From Phalacrocorax aristotelis (Eukaryota; Chordata; Aves; Suliformes; Phalacrocoracidae): 64,000 nt of DNA. Position 1 is the first letter of the stretch, and each line of letters opens with the position of its first letter. The stretch spans positions 53,144,918-53,208,917 of the forward strand of contig NC_134277.1 of NCBI RefSeq assembly GCF_949628215.1. The letters are read 5' to 3'. The position numbers and the translations under genes were made by a program. Shown here one piece after another: positions 33,401-46,400 of this stretch. The notes below the pieces were generated by a model. It searched no databases, was not told the origin of the DNA, and worked only from the letters and a program-made list of their open reading frames with translations.

Positions 33401-34520
33401 ATTCTAAGCAACGTGATTATGGGATACAACCATAGGTATGTCTTTAATAATGACAGGGCTCAGAATAGATGAAGACAGCCTGATGTACTGCTAGGCACCA
33501 TTCACTACATGACAGGTCTCGGTTCCTGCTTCCACCCCACAACAGTATTTGTGCCGCAATAACTGCATCATGAGAATTATGTCATTCAGCAAAAACAGGC
33601 TCAAGCCCAAGGAGTACCTTGCTCTGAAATCTCATTAATACCCTTACAGAGAAAAAAAAGAGAGATTTCCTTTTGGAGAGACTGCTTTTGGGCACTGTTA
33701 GTGGTATACAGAGCAATGTAGCTATACCTTCAATACCGTCAAGGGTAGCAGGTGCAGCTGTCACCACCTTATAAATTAGTACCTCACTGCAGTGCATATA
33801 TATATATTCCCACAGCATAAGACACTGCAGGGAAAAGCACAGTGCAGCATGGTGCTGATTTCAAATAGACCGCACAGCATTTTAAACACCTGTGCAGAGC
33901 ACTTTGGAGAATGTGCAAGACAAGCTCCTCTTCTAGGCGAGGATGGCAAGCTGCATGGCCCCTCTGCGGGGTCCTTACTTGCAAACTAGGAAAATGGGGA
34001 GCTCTTCTGAATGCCAGCCGCTGCTGTGCTAGGGAACAAGCTCAGCTGACTAGCACAAAAAAAAATTCAGAAGTACGGCAGCCTGCCAGGCACAAAACCA
34101 AGGACTCTTTCCTTATCCTAATGTGTAGACTTTCTTCTATATTTCTATACTGGTTTTATCTACCATACCTCCCCCAAACACACACATCTTCCTCCTCAGC
34201 CACAGGCTGAGGAAAACAATTCCTCCAAAAAATCAATCGCACAGTCAAATTGAAAGCTATAGGAAGAGTCAGCTTAAAAAACAAGAGATGCGAACCTTGC
34301 CAAAAAAGATTTGCAAAACATTTTGCCTTAAACAGATTCAAAATATGTCTTTGCTTGGAGGGGGGAAAAAAAAAGCAAAGCCAAAGATCAAACTTAGGGA
34401 TTAATGTACCTTGTGTAGCTGGCCCGAGGGTTTTTCGGAAACAACACCCTTCCAACATCCTCTAGGGCCCTTCCACTTGCGGATGTTTGGCAGCGTCGGC
34501 TGGTTCAGCTCCATAGCAAA
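22469..34520 (-). CDS. EEPD1: EEPD1, 3' part: five C-terminal coding exons of the endonuclease/exonuclease/phosphatase domain protein 1
   Basis: On the - strand the coding sequence joins 34520-34410, 31047-30913, 29613-29481, 22971-22777 and 22668-22469. That is 774 nt, or 257 residues plus TAA. All junctions are GT-AG and the phases agree. The product matches the C-terminal 45% of EEPD1, a protein of about 570 residues. In the family the N-terminus has two helix-hairpin-helix units and the C-terminus a DNase I-like EEP fold. Mammalian EEPD1 is reported to act as a 5' endonuclease at stalled replication forks and, when myristoylated, at the plasma membrane in cholesterol efflux. Visible EEP landmarks are [20 protein letters not shown] and the catalytic [12 protein letters not shown]. 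The start codon, HhH domains and beginning of the EEP fold are not in the window. The convergent MATCAP2 neighbour supports the identity. Confidence 0.95.
22777..22971 (-). CDS. EEPD1: EEPD1 coding exon with GDFN catalytic motif
   Basis: The acceptor ends TTTTCTAG and the donor is GTAGAG. The 195-nt exon completes a Gly codon and encodes [17 protein letters not shown]. It continues through [11 protein letters not shown] and [18 protein letters not shown] to KKVFT plus one base of Gly. GDFN is the canonical EEP-superfamily motif with the catalytic Asp and Asn. The intron upstream is 6.5 kb and holds two CR1 fragments. Confidence 0.95.
22972..28028 (-). other. EEPD1: EEPD1 intron, non-repeat part
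   Basis: This is the downstream 5 kb of the 6.5-kb intron between the exons at 29481-29613 and 22777-22971. No exon-like sequence was found. The 27.6-27.97 kb part has a texture suggestive of conserved non-coding DNA and is listed as a finding. Confidence 0.75.
28029..28140. repeat. AT-rich palindromic block flanked by a 13-bp direct repeat
   Basis: CATTAAGCTTTGT occurs at 28029-28041 and again at 28128-28140. Between them are the inverted pair TTAAGCTTTGTT (28031-28042) and AACAAAGCTTAA (28116-28127), two overlapping TAATGTTAACATTA palindromes, and TTATAATTATAA and TTAATATA-type segments. Nearly all bases are A or T. The block could fold as a hairpin or cruciform. It abuts a CR1 insertion on its right. 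Confidence 0.8.
28142..28570 (+). mobile_element. CR1 LINE, 3' fragment
   Basis: The copy runs from a degenerate TTTAGAGGGGAAGCTGTATG start through AGCCCAAAGAGGAGACTGAGG and GGGTTGGATATTAGGAAAAGG to a CATTCTATGATTCTATTCT tail. It begins right at the edge of a palindromic AT-rich block. Its body (TTCCTCACAAGGGGAGGAGG, CAGGGACAGGAGTTGGACTT) differs from the next copy, so it is a different subfamily. It is antisense to EEPD1. Confidence 0.92.
28718..29242 (+). mobile_element. CR1 LINE, 3' fragment with partial ORF2 reading frame
   Basis: This is the best preserved CR1 copy here. It starts near GTACTGTGTTCAGTTTTGGG, covers the ORF2 C-terminal region and ends in ACAATTTTATGATTCTATGA. An open frame at 28775-29107 retains [34 protein letters not shown] and RHWNRLPRG. 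It then shifts frame, so PREVVESPSLE-like text is lost. It is an inactive 5'-truncated copy on the strand opposite EEPD1. Confidence 0.95.
29481..29613 (-). CDS. EEPD1: EEPD1 coding exon with LVNLHL motif
   Basis: The acceptor reads CTCCGCCAG and the donor GTAGGG. The exon is 133 nt, enters in phase 0 and leaves one base into a Gly codon. It encodes [13 protein letters not shown], the Asn/His-containing strand typical of EEP folds, then a Ser-rich turn and [10 protein letters not shown]. Confidence 0.94.
30438..30468. repeat. (TC)n microsatellite
   Basis: An uninterrupted dinucleotide run of about 31 bases, in the EEPD1 intron. On the EEPD1 sense strand it reads as (GA)n, and it lies about 445 bases downstream of the exon ending at 30913. 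Confidence 0.97.
30913..31047 (-). CDS. EEPD1: EEPD1 coding exon
   Basis: This is a 45-codon, phase 0 exon with acceptor TTAATTCCAG and donor GTAACT. It encodes [10 protein letters not shown], then a variable linker rich in Ser, Asn and Gln ([15 protein letters not shown]), and ends PYLAHFK. As I recall mammalian EEPD1, the linker region is also the variable part there, while the ends are conserved. Confidence 0.93.
31048..34409 (-). other. EEPD1: EEPD1 intron
   Basis: A 3.4-kb intron with GT-AG borders. Open frames at 31.15-31.54 kb on both strands are mutual shadows without family resemblance. No named repeat was seen. Confidence 0.8.
34410..34520 (-). CDS. EEPD1: EEPD1 coding exon (most 5' in window)
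   Basis: This is a 37-codon, phase 0 exon. Its acceptor has an excellent pyrimidine tract ending CTCTCTAG, and its donor is GTACAT. It encodes F-A-M then [18 protein letters not shown], a hallmark EEPD1 segment, and continues to SGQLHK. The ATG in the third codon is internal; family sequence continues upstream. The preceding exon is not found between 34521 and 64000. Confidence 0.94.
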
Positions 34521-37500
34521 CTAGAGAGAGGAAAGAGGGAAAAAAAAAAGAACAGCTTTGTAGCGTTTTTTTTAAAGTGCAAAATAAAGCATGTAGCAAG
34601 TCATTAGTAAGAGACACCGCGGAGCACAGGCTGTGCTCTCTGGCCTCCCTGAAGGCTCGCAAAGAAGGTGGTCTGGGTCACATCCCAGGCTGTCTCACCC
34701 CCAACCGGACATTATTTGGAGAGAAATAAAAATTAAAATATCTTAGTGCAAATGCTGTGAGTAGAACATTTTTCCCTCAGACTTTTTTTTTTTCTTCCTC
34801 CAAAGCTACTTGTTTGACTGGAAAGGGGTTTCCCCTGTGCTGCCTCCAAAGTTGCTGACTGCACCATATCCCACCCCTCAAGGGGCTCCACAAGTAGCCA
34901 CCTGAATCCTCCTGGGGGGCAGGAAGCCCTCATAGTGGGGCTGGCTCCGCTCCAACACTGAGGCTGCCGGCACAACACAAAAGGAAGAGTGTAGGCCACC
35001 TCAGAAGCGGGCATTTTGGGGTTAGGGGTCCTCTGACTTTACACCGGGGACACATGCTTGAGACTCCCCATGCATGAAGGCATCAGCTGCAGACTTGGAC
35101 ACACAGCAGATCCTTCCGATGCTCCGCAGAGGCATTAGTCTTCCAGAATACTGCTGTACAGCCACAGCACTCAGGCACCCTTATGTGTTCAAGTACATAG
35201 TCAGAGCTATAGAGGCTGTGCCCTAATGCCTGACAGACACTATATATAGTATCCCCATCAGGGATACTATAACTGTGGACACCATGAAAAGCCCCCAAGT
35301 CCACCTGGGTAACATCTTGAGATTGAAATAAAATTTAAAAACAACAACACCCCCACTCCCCCTAAGCCCTGGAAAATCTGGAATCTGAAACCCCTTGATG
35401 CAGACAATATGGAATTCTTATTGCCAGGAGTTTCAAAATAAAGCTTAATAGGAGGAGCTCCAGCCCTTCGCAAAGCTGATGTCAGGTCCAGGCAGACTCG
35501 GGCTGGAGGCTGGCAGGGAGAGGAGGCAGCTGAACGCCCGGCCGCGCAGAAGGGCCAACACACAGCCACTCCGGCTGCGGGGAAAGAGGCTAATAAAAAG
35601 CAATCACTGTGAAAGAGCACCAGGGACTTTCAATGTGCATCATTTTCTTATATCTGACACTGGAGAAACTGTGTTGAAATGCAGAGGTTTTCACAGTGAA
35701 AGAGTATCCTCAGACAAAATCACGTATCCAGAATGTCCCTCCAAATCAAGCAGCAATTTAACAAAGAAGGATTTTTAAGGCAAACAATAACCTCCTGTGC
35801 ACAGTGACTCTCTGCAGTGGGATATGCCAAACACAGTTTGGAGAGCTTCAGTGATCAACTGCATGGATAGAAGTGCTTCCTACGTGGGCATCAGCAAAAC
35901 GTCGGGACAGCTATTCTCGTGTTTATTTTACCTTTCGTTTCAAAAATTAAACTGCTCTTTCACTAACTGCCTTGTCTGCAAGTTCAGCATCCTGGAGGCT
36001 GAAGCTGTAAGCATTGACTTCTCAGATATACGCAACCCAGCATCCCTATTTTGCCTCAGAAGGCTGAGAGTAATTTTGGTTGCACAACTGAGGCAAAAAT
36101 GCTTTGCACACCTTTTAAAGCAGTTTTCTGAAATGTAGAGACTGGCTGCGGCTTCTTATGCAAGATTAATGCACCATGTTATTGCATTGTCCGTTATATA
36201 CCTTCAGGCAGTGCGAGGGCTGGGCTGATTTATTAAATGAAGAGGCACGCAGGGTGTTTGCACGGCCTGGGAACAGAGCTGTGCTCTGAACTGCTTGCCA
36301 TGTGCTACCCTAATAAACGCAATAAATCACGGCAGTAACAATTATTCATTCCTGATGTCATTCTGATGCCTTTAAACACCATGAGTTTGGTGAATGAGTT
36401 TTCTAACATTTAAATAATTTAAATCAGAAAAAAAAATTGTTGAAATTAGGAGTTCAGCTGTAACCTGACAAAAGAGTTAACTTATCTCTGGGTTGCAGCT
36501 GCCTAGAAAGTCCAGCCAGCACAAAGTATTTGACAGGGCTGAATAAATCCTACAGAAACCATCACTTTATTAAAAAGAGCATCTGTAGTCGACCAGTTTG
36601 AATATTTTGTTTCCTCCAAATTGAGTTTTGTTAAGGACTTGATTTAACTTTGCTCGAACAAAAAGATGACAAATGAGATTACACGGTTTGTTCAGAAAAA
36701 AAGCCATCAGCCTGTTCTTGGTACAGTTGCAGCAATGTAGAACTTGGCCTACAGCAGCTGACTTTAATCTGTGCCCATTTTCCAGGGCTTACAGGCAGAC
36801 AGATTTTGAAGCTGTGACAGCATACTTACTTAGGTCATGTTTTTTTTCTGAAATGAAAAGGGCATTTCTCAAATCATGCTGCTCTGCCCACAAAACCCAA
36901 CGTCAAACAACATTACACTTTTTCTTGTACAGTAAAAATACACAGACAAGCTCCTAGCCCACATTGGGAATGAAAAAAATGCCTTTCCTCCTTTGCAAAA
37001 CTAAATTAGAGCTACAGCAATCCCTCTGAGGAGCAGTTCTTCAAGTGGTAAAGAAAAATCAAAATTAAAGTCTCAATCAATCAGAACAACAGGGGTTTTT
37101 TTGGTCCAAAATCCTCCTAGTTTTGTTTTTCTCTAGAGCCTTTCAGGCTGCAAGTTTCCTGACATTTAATCAGCTTCTTCATTAAATCCTATGCATACCG
37201 AGTCAAAACTCACACACATACCATAATACCAACAGCACCAGGGCTTATCTACAGGGATGCCCTGTATTACACCTATGCTGCCACGGTCCCTCTTGCAGCC
37301 GAGTTCTGTTTCTTGTGGGATAGGCAATGCTGCCAGGGAGCAGGAACATGGCAGCACCAGGCTCCAGGCATGCTCTAGGCAAAGACCAGCCTATGCTCTT
37401 GAGAAGTCAACCCCCTTTGTGCCAGGTACCTGCCCATTGCCCCCATTTGGTGTGCAAGGTGCCAACAAGGGCCACCACCCCAGGAACTGGGACAAGCCCC

Positions 37501-40305
37501 GTTGCCTTTGCTCATCAGCAACACATCATTTTCCCAAGAAGGGAGGATCCAAAGACATAATTGCTCTTTGTCCACCCTGATAAGGAGCTGGTGCTTGTTG
37601 CTTCCAGCCCCTCCGCAAGCAGAGACCGGTACAGGAATGAGCTTATGACTGACACTGGAAAAGAATGAAGGGCGGTTGGAAGAAGCTGGAGAAACACACA
37701 TTTGAGGAGGGACTGTAGAGTGGAAGGCAATGGGAAGGCTTGGATTAATCTGGGAGCAGGGAGAACAACACATGCTGGGCTGGCATATGCTGGAGATCCT
37801 ATAGGGGTTACAGACTCCCTAACACACCTACCTGCCTCCCCAAGGCACTCAAGCACTGCCAGCAAAAGCATCTAATTTATGTGTTAAATCTCTTCCAGTG
37901 CAATAACTGCACAGTAGGAGAGCTGCCAGTGAGCACCCTGCAGTAGCCCACAAACTGATCTCACCACCTCTTCTTCAAGATGTCCTGGGTTAATCTTTGT
38001 TTTCTTTTGGGGTGCTTTTTATGCAGCCAGTCCTGAACGAGGCACAGCATGGTCATCTTTTCCAGATGACAACACAACTGTGCTGAAAATCTTTGCCTGC
38101 AAGTGTTACTCCTGTAATATCAGCACTGGGGACCACACTGAGCCAGCGACCTCCCTTGAGGTGAGCATCTTTTGCTCAAAAAGAGGGTGTGCTACTCCTA
38201 AACCCTGAGGAAACTAAACGTGACCCAGGAAAACAATGTCTGAGGGTTTAATAAATTACACATTTCTTATTAGCCAGTGATTCCTCTTTGGAGGACACTT
38301 TCATTTCAGACCTGGAGTCAATGCAGAGGCTGTAAGGAGGGCAAGGAGAGAAGAACAGCAAGGAGGAGCTTCCAGGGTGAGCCTGTTGTTATGGTATGGT
38401 ATGTCTTGGTGCAGTAATCGTCACCTGAACTTTAGAAAGGCACTCAAAGCAATTAACTGTCTGTTTTGGTTAAGTACCACAGAAGCTTTCAGGCCAAAAG
38501 GGCACTGCAGTAAAGGTAAACAACAACTTACTTCATCAAAGCAAAGGTGATTTTGGTTCCTCTTAACCAAGAGGAGGGATGAGAGCCAGGGAATAGATAT
38601 TCCATTTCTGAATGTCTCATATACACAGTTCCTTTAACAGACACTAGAGGGAGCAGCTTTAATGAGTACTGGAGGTGCAACTGAAACTTCTACCAATTCT
38701 GTAGCATTTCAGTTACACGGAGGTGTCAGTAAAAATTCAACATCGTCATGGTGAAAGAGACTGGGAGATCGAGTGTGGGAGCTGGCAGTAGTTGAAAATG
38801 AGACCCTGACCAGCAAAAAGATGTTAAACTATATTATTAGGACAAAATTGACCACCTTTTTTCAAATTGTAGATCCTGGATAAATCTTGAAGTAGGAATC
38901 TGTACCTGTGCATGAAAAATTTAAGTCTTTTTGTAGCAGGCTCACTTTCATGTTACTTTTGAGGGACCTCTTTCTAGTAGTTTATGGACCGCAGGAATCT
39001 GCAGGTCATGGGCTGGAAAACACCAAGGCAAGGGCTGTTCCGTGCTACACAGCATCTCCCAGTGACCAACTTGGTGCTTCAGGAAAGGGTAAACAAAAGA
39101 GCTCTAAGACATGCCTTGTAAATTATGCAGTGACACTTGAGGAGAAGCCCCCCATCCCTCTCCAATAAAACTCCCATCCTGAAACATAACCTAATATATT
39201 TCTGATAGAAGATACAACAAAATTGACAGTGGCCGTGAGACCATCTGGCACTGCTCTTTTTTAATCCATCCTTTAATATATATATATGCCCTCCCTGCTG
39301 CATCACTGGGTATTGTATAAGGTAAAAATCACATTCCTGGAATTAAATGCACATTATCCTTTCTTTATTCACCTGAGTGGACTGTACTTATTTCCAATTG
39401 AAAAAGCAGACTTGAATACTTGTAATCCTAAGCCAATCTACCACATAGAGGACACAGCTACAGTGGGTGCACCCTAATGAGACATGACCTAGAAAGCTGG
39501 GAGCAGAAAAGTTACAAATAGTTCTGAGAACTTGACATCAACACCTTTGGTTTTCAAGCAAAGCATCCTGATTTGACACAGATGCTCTTGAAGAGGAATG
39601 TTTTGTTAGATCACGCTGCGAGGAGGAAGAGGCAGAGTTAGGACGTGGAGAGATTCGTGGGTGTTGTATTTTACTGAACTGGCTATTGAGGTAGGGGTAA
39701 GGAAAGGTCCTGGTGCAGGCACACGTGGCCGTGCAAGGCAAGTCAAGAGGGGATGCAAGACGCAGCAGGGCCAGGATGCTCCGTGCACTTCTGGATCCGA
39801 ACAACACTGCATCCACTTCCCGCAGGCAGGAGCAACTAAGGAAGGGGACACGGAGGAGCATCAGGCCTTTCAGTAACACCTGGATTCACCTATAACTGCA
39901 TCTAACAGCAGGGAAGGAAGCATTATTATGGCTGAAGCCTGAAACAGAGACTCAACATTGGATCCCATTTCCCACTGACAACAGTGTTGTCTCAGGCCTT
40001 CACTGCTTGTTTGCCTTTCCCTCAAGTGTATCCCTTTCCTGTTTGCAAAAGTAGCCAAAAAATACACACGCAAGAAACAGATGCATCCACTGGCGTGGGA
40101 GATACACTCAACAAAGTCTCTTCAGAGGAACCATATAAATAACACAAGGGAAAGTCGGGGTCACCCTATGTTAAGATAGAACATTTTTCACATGCCCATT
40201 CAACTAGTCCCTTCTAGGAAGACTTCATTAAAGATTGCATAATATTTATTGCTCGTGTTGTTCAAGTATTGATATTACATAAAGGCAAATAAAACTTGGC
40301 ACGTG

Positions 40306-40350
40306 GATGGCAGTCTGATAGACAGATATGCAGATGGCAGTCTGATAGAT
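40306..40350. repeat. Short 27-bp tandem duplication
   Basis: GATGGCAGTCTGATAG starts at 40306 and again at 40333, a period of 27 bases. The second copy is partial. It lies in the large EEPD1 intron. Confidence 0.8.
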
Positions 40351-43300
40351 AATGATGAGTGTTTCCAAAGGTGAACAACCCCGCCCAGGGAATCAGTTTC
40401 ATTCTCAACCACATCTATACATTTGTGTTGGAAAAAATTATCTACTTCTCCCTCTTGTACATAATTATCCATAATTCTACAATGAAGTTAGAGCTGAAGA
40501 AATAATTAAAAAACCTATAAAGTTTAGGAGAAAAATTCTAGAATCCAAAAAAAAAAAAAGAGATAAGGTACTAATCTACTGTAAGTGCAGCTGCAACAGA
40601 ATTACTCCTGGAAAGCTTATCTGCCCCTTCTGCATGCTGATGTGTCCTGTTTGCACTGTGTCATTGAGACCAGGGGCAATACCTTCCCATCCTTTATGTA
40701 CTGGTTTGTTGTTCCTAGAGTTAAACCAAAACATCCAGACTGATGACCAAATAAATCCTTGCCACCTTCCATGTTCTTCACAAACATTATCTAACGCATC
40801 CTTCAAAGAGCTCTAAAAACTCATTGTGAGCAGGGAAATCAAGGCAGAGCCCGTCAGCACAGTCAAATCCTCAACCGGTGTCTTTATTCAGAAATAATAG
40901 AGCACCTATAGGCACAGTCATCACCTCTACGTGCCTTTGCACGCTATGGACATACAGAGCTCATTTGTTGGGCTAATGTGCATGCATTCTGGGGTCCCAA
41001 GTCCTGGTCCTTCTGAAGGCAGGCACCTACAGGTTTTTCATCACTCAAGCAGGACTCATTTTTTCCTGGAAAATGTGCTGCTTCTGCTTCTTAAAGAGGA
41101 TCCCAGTAATTCAGACAGACACCCACAGAGGAAGGATTTTCTTCCTTGGGGGATCAGATTCTTAACTCCTAAATGAGTGCTCCAGGCACCACATTATGGA
41201 CTGGAGAGCAAACATTTACCATACTGCAGCCCCGCTGCCCAGGAGCCACTTGGTGACCTGAACTCCCAGCTTTGCTGCAAACACCACTTCTAAGCTTAAT
41301 ACTTAAAAAAGGAAAGCTCTGGGATTGAGCTCCTCAGAGGAGATAGGATGAGGCAGGCTCATTTTTGAAGCCCAACTATACATAGGCGAGAAACGAAGCT
41401 GTCCATGTCCACTCTGCCTGCTTCAGAGGGGGATAATTCTGGGTCTGCAGAGAGGCACCACTCTGCTTACCCGAGTAGCATGAAAGCAAAGCATCAGAAG
41501 ACTCTGTCATTTAGGCACCCCTGGGGTTAGATAGCAGCTAAATGACTCTTGGCAGAATTGGAAAGTTTTTCAAATGAAGACATCATTTCCCATGTCAGGT
41601 ATCTAAGCCCCTTCATAAGCTTTGAACCAGCCCATGGATGTGAATCCAGCTGGACACACGCCTCTCTCCTGCCGCTGCTGTGTTACTCACCCATTGTTCT
41701 TCATGAATGTGTGGGAAATAATTATGCTGATAAGCTTAACATTATCTCAATTATCAAAAGTGTGTAATGATTTGTTTCCATATACAAACCTGTTTGAATC
41801 AAATCAGATTTTTTTTTTAATTTGGTCTTTACAGGATCGGCTGGGGAGTGGTAGGAGCCTAAGTTTGTACTCCCATGTTATTTGCTTTCCTTTTCAAGTA
41901 CCTATTTTGGAAAAATTTAGTGGTGAGTTTCTACACTGACCTCCCAGATGAATTACAGCTCGCCACAGCCACCCAACTGCTCAATTCTTTGTAATATCCG
42001 AGAGGAAATTACAGTCTTTATCTTTGAATATATGATTTAAAAAAAAAAAAACAACCCAGCTTGTAGCTGCTAAAACCAGTTCTCTGCTCACCTTTAATCA
42101 TAGTGTTCCCAGGACAACAATACAGATCATTCACTGGCATGTTCTCCTACCTTCATCCGAAACAAAAGTGGTTATTTATATAAACAGTGTCTTTTTATAG
42201 ATCTTCAGAAGGAAGACATGGTAACCTTTGGTGCAGAGCAGTGAAAAAACAACAACTGAAAAGGCAATGTAATAACTCTCCTAACATGTTTTAAGTGCTG
42301 GGGCCACTAGTGAAGAATTACAGCATCCGCAACTACCTATTGTCAAAATGGGATATGTGTCATCTTTCATCCAGTTTTCCACTTAACGGTAAGGTGTCTT
42401 CACATATGCTTGATGGAAATTTATGCTGCCTTTTCCCGTGGAAGACAGCACCCATATTTGCCAGCCTCCGTGTAGAAGTTCCATTGGTTGTTTTCTCATG
42501 TTTCCATTCACAAGCCCAGCTTTTTCCTTATACTTCAGGCACACTCATTTTGCAGAAGACATTTCCTACTACTTCTTTCCTTATCCTTAAGGACTTTTTT
42601 TTATTTTTAAACAGAATACAGGAATTCAAGCTCAAGAGATTGTCAAGGATGGTCACAAATCTTCGCAACTTATTCTTGAAGCCTTTTTAAGAGTGTTTTA
42701 TTCTGCATAAGTAGGTGGTATAATCATTAACAGCAATAATGGCATGCTAAGGGAACTGATGTGATATAAAGAAGACTAAAAAGAAGCCCTCATGACTATG
42801 AGGCTATCATTTTCCTCAGGCTGCTTTTACAAGAGATGGGTGGTTGATTTCAAACACTTTCCCTACGCTGTCATAAAACAGTCTGCTCAACTGGTTTGCT
42901 GTGCTCAATTCATAGCCACCCTATGACTAAATTATTTACTTATTACTATGTTGTCTGCTGTAGATACTCATGGGCTTTTCCAAGTATTTTTCCCCCCAAC
43001 TCATTTTTTCCAAAGCAGGGAAAAAAAGCTGCATTTTGCTGCCACTTCTGCCACCAGAAATACATCTCTCTGGTAACACAGGTGTATGCTTAGGAAAGGT
43101 ACCGTTGAGATTATTAGAGCAATGTGGCATCAGATATTTTAGAAATACTACTATAAGTGTAAAATTACAACTACTTCTTCAAGCAGTGACTGACACAGTG
43201 GGATCCAAGCCTTGCACAGAGTGAGCTATTGCACATTTACCCAGACCACACATACTTTGTTTTGACCCGTTTCGGCCACCACTCTGCATGGCCATGGACT

Positions 43301-43393
43301 CTGCAGCAGGTACAGGAGACCTAAGCTATGTGCTCATTTGGACTACATAAAAGGCACCAGGCAACCAGGAGTCAGTGGCTTCCTAGCAACCCC

Positions 43394-43436
43394 CTTTTTT
43401 TTTTTGTTTTTGTTTTTGTTTTTGTTTGTTTGTTTA
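43394..43436. repeat. T-rich (GTTTTT)n / (GTTT)n simple repeat
   Basis: A T run is followed by four G-plus-five-T or similar units and then GTTT units. On the opposite strand this is an A-rich (AAAAAC)n run. I see no element body attached to it. Confidence 0.9.
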
Positions 43437-46400
43437 ATCCCTAAGCTGATTCTTTTCTCATGAAACATGAAACTCCGGAATCGATTTCTGCGGTGTGGTG
43501 TAAAACCATAATGCTCTGAGTTCAACCTTACTCACCCAGTATCCACCAGGACTACAGGAGGTGAAAATCAGTTTATCAGAACCTAGCCCTTAATATGGAA
43601 AGCAAATAGAAAATCATCCCATGAAACATGAGACCCAAAAGTGATAAGAAATAGTTTCTTGTTCACTAATTAAAAAAAAAAAAAAAAGAAGAAGAAACAA
43701 ACCAACCAGTGATCTATATTGATTTGCCAGGATCTCGATCTCCTTACGTGCACGTTGCCTTCGGCCAGAGGAAAAGAAGAAGGAAAAAGAATGTGCTAAT
43801 ACAAAAGAACAACAAACAAAGCTGAAAGCGAACAGGGAAATCAATTTTATATGTTATTAATCAAGGAAAGCTGCGTAAGCATGTGTGATAACTAGGTCTC
43901 TCTCCTTACCCATGATAAAAATACACTCATTTCCAGAGGTGTTGGCAAGTGAGTTGGAGTTCTTTGTTGGTTTTGGTTTGGTTTTGGGGGTTTTTTTTGG
44001 TTGGTTGTTTTTTTTTTAGATTGTGCACTTCTGGCATATACATGGCAGTAAAGACAGATGGGACTGTGCTGATGTGCAGTATGAGAAGGAATAAGAGCAA
44101 TGCGTTAAGAAAACTGCTGTGACACATGGAAAAAGGCACAGCTGTCACTATTACAAGGTCACAGTTTGGCCAACTCTACAGAGCCTTGAATCACAGATAG
44201 TTATTGACTGGGCATTTTGCTTCCATCCATTTCTTTCCTACTGTTAGTATTACTGTTTTCCCCAACTGATTTACATCTCTGCTTACAGCAAGCATTCTTT
44301 CCCATGGTAAGAACACAAAAACAAGAAAGAGAAAAATATATAATATGACTCACAACAATTACCAGCCTCATATATTTATTCTTCCTTCAGGCATTGATTA
44401 CACCACCATACAGGACACTGTGCCACCTCCTGTAAATTTATTTAAATGTCTTGTATTCTATTTCTTTAATTCTTTTTTTGGATGCTTATTATTAGGAGGA
44501 TCTCTTCCAGGCTGCTACATTAGGACATGTCATCTCACCTTTTTAAAAAAATTCTCATACATATCTACATTCTTTTTCATACCTCTAGCCCTTAATTTAA
44601 AGAGCCTAATTTGATACTGCATCCTCTCTGACATAGCACATTATTTATTTATAGGTTTGCCTGAGTTTTCCCTCTTCACCCACTAGCAAGCCCTCCACAG
44701 AGTCTACGGGACTGTCCTCCAACCCTGACCAAAGTTCTGCTCTAACAGATGCAATGGACTCTGGCTGCCCACAGAGAGCATTAAGTAATCCACATAAACT
44801 AACCAAAAATTATTTGGGCCGACATTAAAACTATGTCAGTCTATGAAAAAGGGAAAAAACCCACCCTTCCCCAAAATTGCTGAGTATTCAGAACTGGTCC
44901 TGTTCCATGAACTTGCTTTGCATTCTGACATCTTCTAGAAGCAAGCCAGGGGAAAAAAGGACTAAGGACCGCTATTTACTTCTACCACCCACGAACAAAA
45001 TTTAAAATACAAGCCAGCATTTGTAAACACATATTTGCTCTTTCTCCTAGTTCTGGAAGTGTAGAGAATAATTTTACTAATGGGTAAGTTTGGCTTCTGT
45101 CCAGGGATAGGACTAGTTGCCTCACAAAGGAATGCCAAGCTCATTTAACGAGCAGTCTCCATACCACCGCTTCTCCAAGAGGCATAGCTCTAGGCAAGGA
45201 GAGGACAGCATTTTAAGAGCAACCCACGTTCTCCATGACTCCCAGTGATGTGTATTGCCTGGCTTCTAGTGTTTTGTTCTTTGAAGTCCACTGATGATCA
45301 GAAAAGAGACAGGCAATGCAACTAAAGGAAAAAAAAAAATCCAACCAAGATCAAAGATGCCAGACATACTAGTAGATTAGAGACTGTGCTGCTAATGGTG
45401 CTGTCCACTTGACAATAGTTTGCAGCAGAAGGGAAAGACAAAGTAGTCATAGGTTCCCTGCAGAGAGCTACTGACATTATCATGGAGCCAGCCAGAGCCA
45501 TAAGGTCCACCCATACATCTCCTTAAACTTCTAGCCACCTAGATCCCTCCTAGAGAAAGAAGGAAAAGAAGTGAAAGGCCAAAGGCAAATACTGTACAGC
45601 TGCAGGGTTCCTAAGTCCATTTAGTGGATGGGAGAAGCCTCCCATATTCTAAGAAATGATGTCAACATTGTTTCCAGCTCCACTCAGCCAAAAATGGTTC
45701 CTTCACAACAGCAGCTATACTCCCCTCCACCCTGAGATTTCTTGACCCCAGGTGGGGGAAGTCTGGAAAAAAGACTTTGCACCCCTGATTATTACCTGCA
45801 CTCAGATAAACAAGCAAGACAAGGGAGAGAGATAGTGGGAAATGTAGGAAGGGTGTGGGAGAGCAGAAGGGCAAGTAATAGGGAATAAGGTAAGGAAAAG
45901 AATTAAAATAAACCCAGTTCGATGATTTGGAGTAATCTCCTTTCACTCTGTAGTGGTCAGTCATTGACTCCATGGTGGCTTTGAAGGAACAGGGCAGGGG
46001 GACCTACTTCAGCTGATGAATTATGCTGAAGTCTGTCCCAAGGCTGAATTAGGCAAAGGGTACGGTGAGAGGCTTGATTCCACCTCTCTTCTCTGGGAAT
46101 GGGGAAGGGAAAAATGAGACAGCAACAGGGCTGGAAGGCATAGATCAAAGGTCCCGAGTGAGTCAGTGGCCAAGTCTACATCTCCTTTTCCTGTTCTCTG
46201 AAAGTGAGACCGCTGTTTCCTTATCTGACTCTAGAGGACATCCAAATGTACTTAGGTTTCAAAGAGGTCAACCTTTTTCTGGAAAGGACAGTTCTAAGAA
46301 CAGGCAGTAAAGGTAACTCATTTACAGCAACTAATTAATTTGTTGCCAATTGCCTTACAATCTTTTTTAATCCATAGCTCCAAAGCAAAGCAAGATTGCA

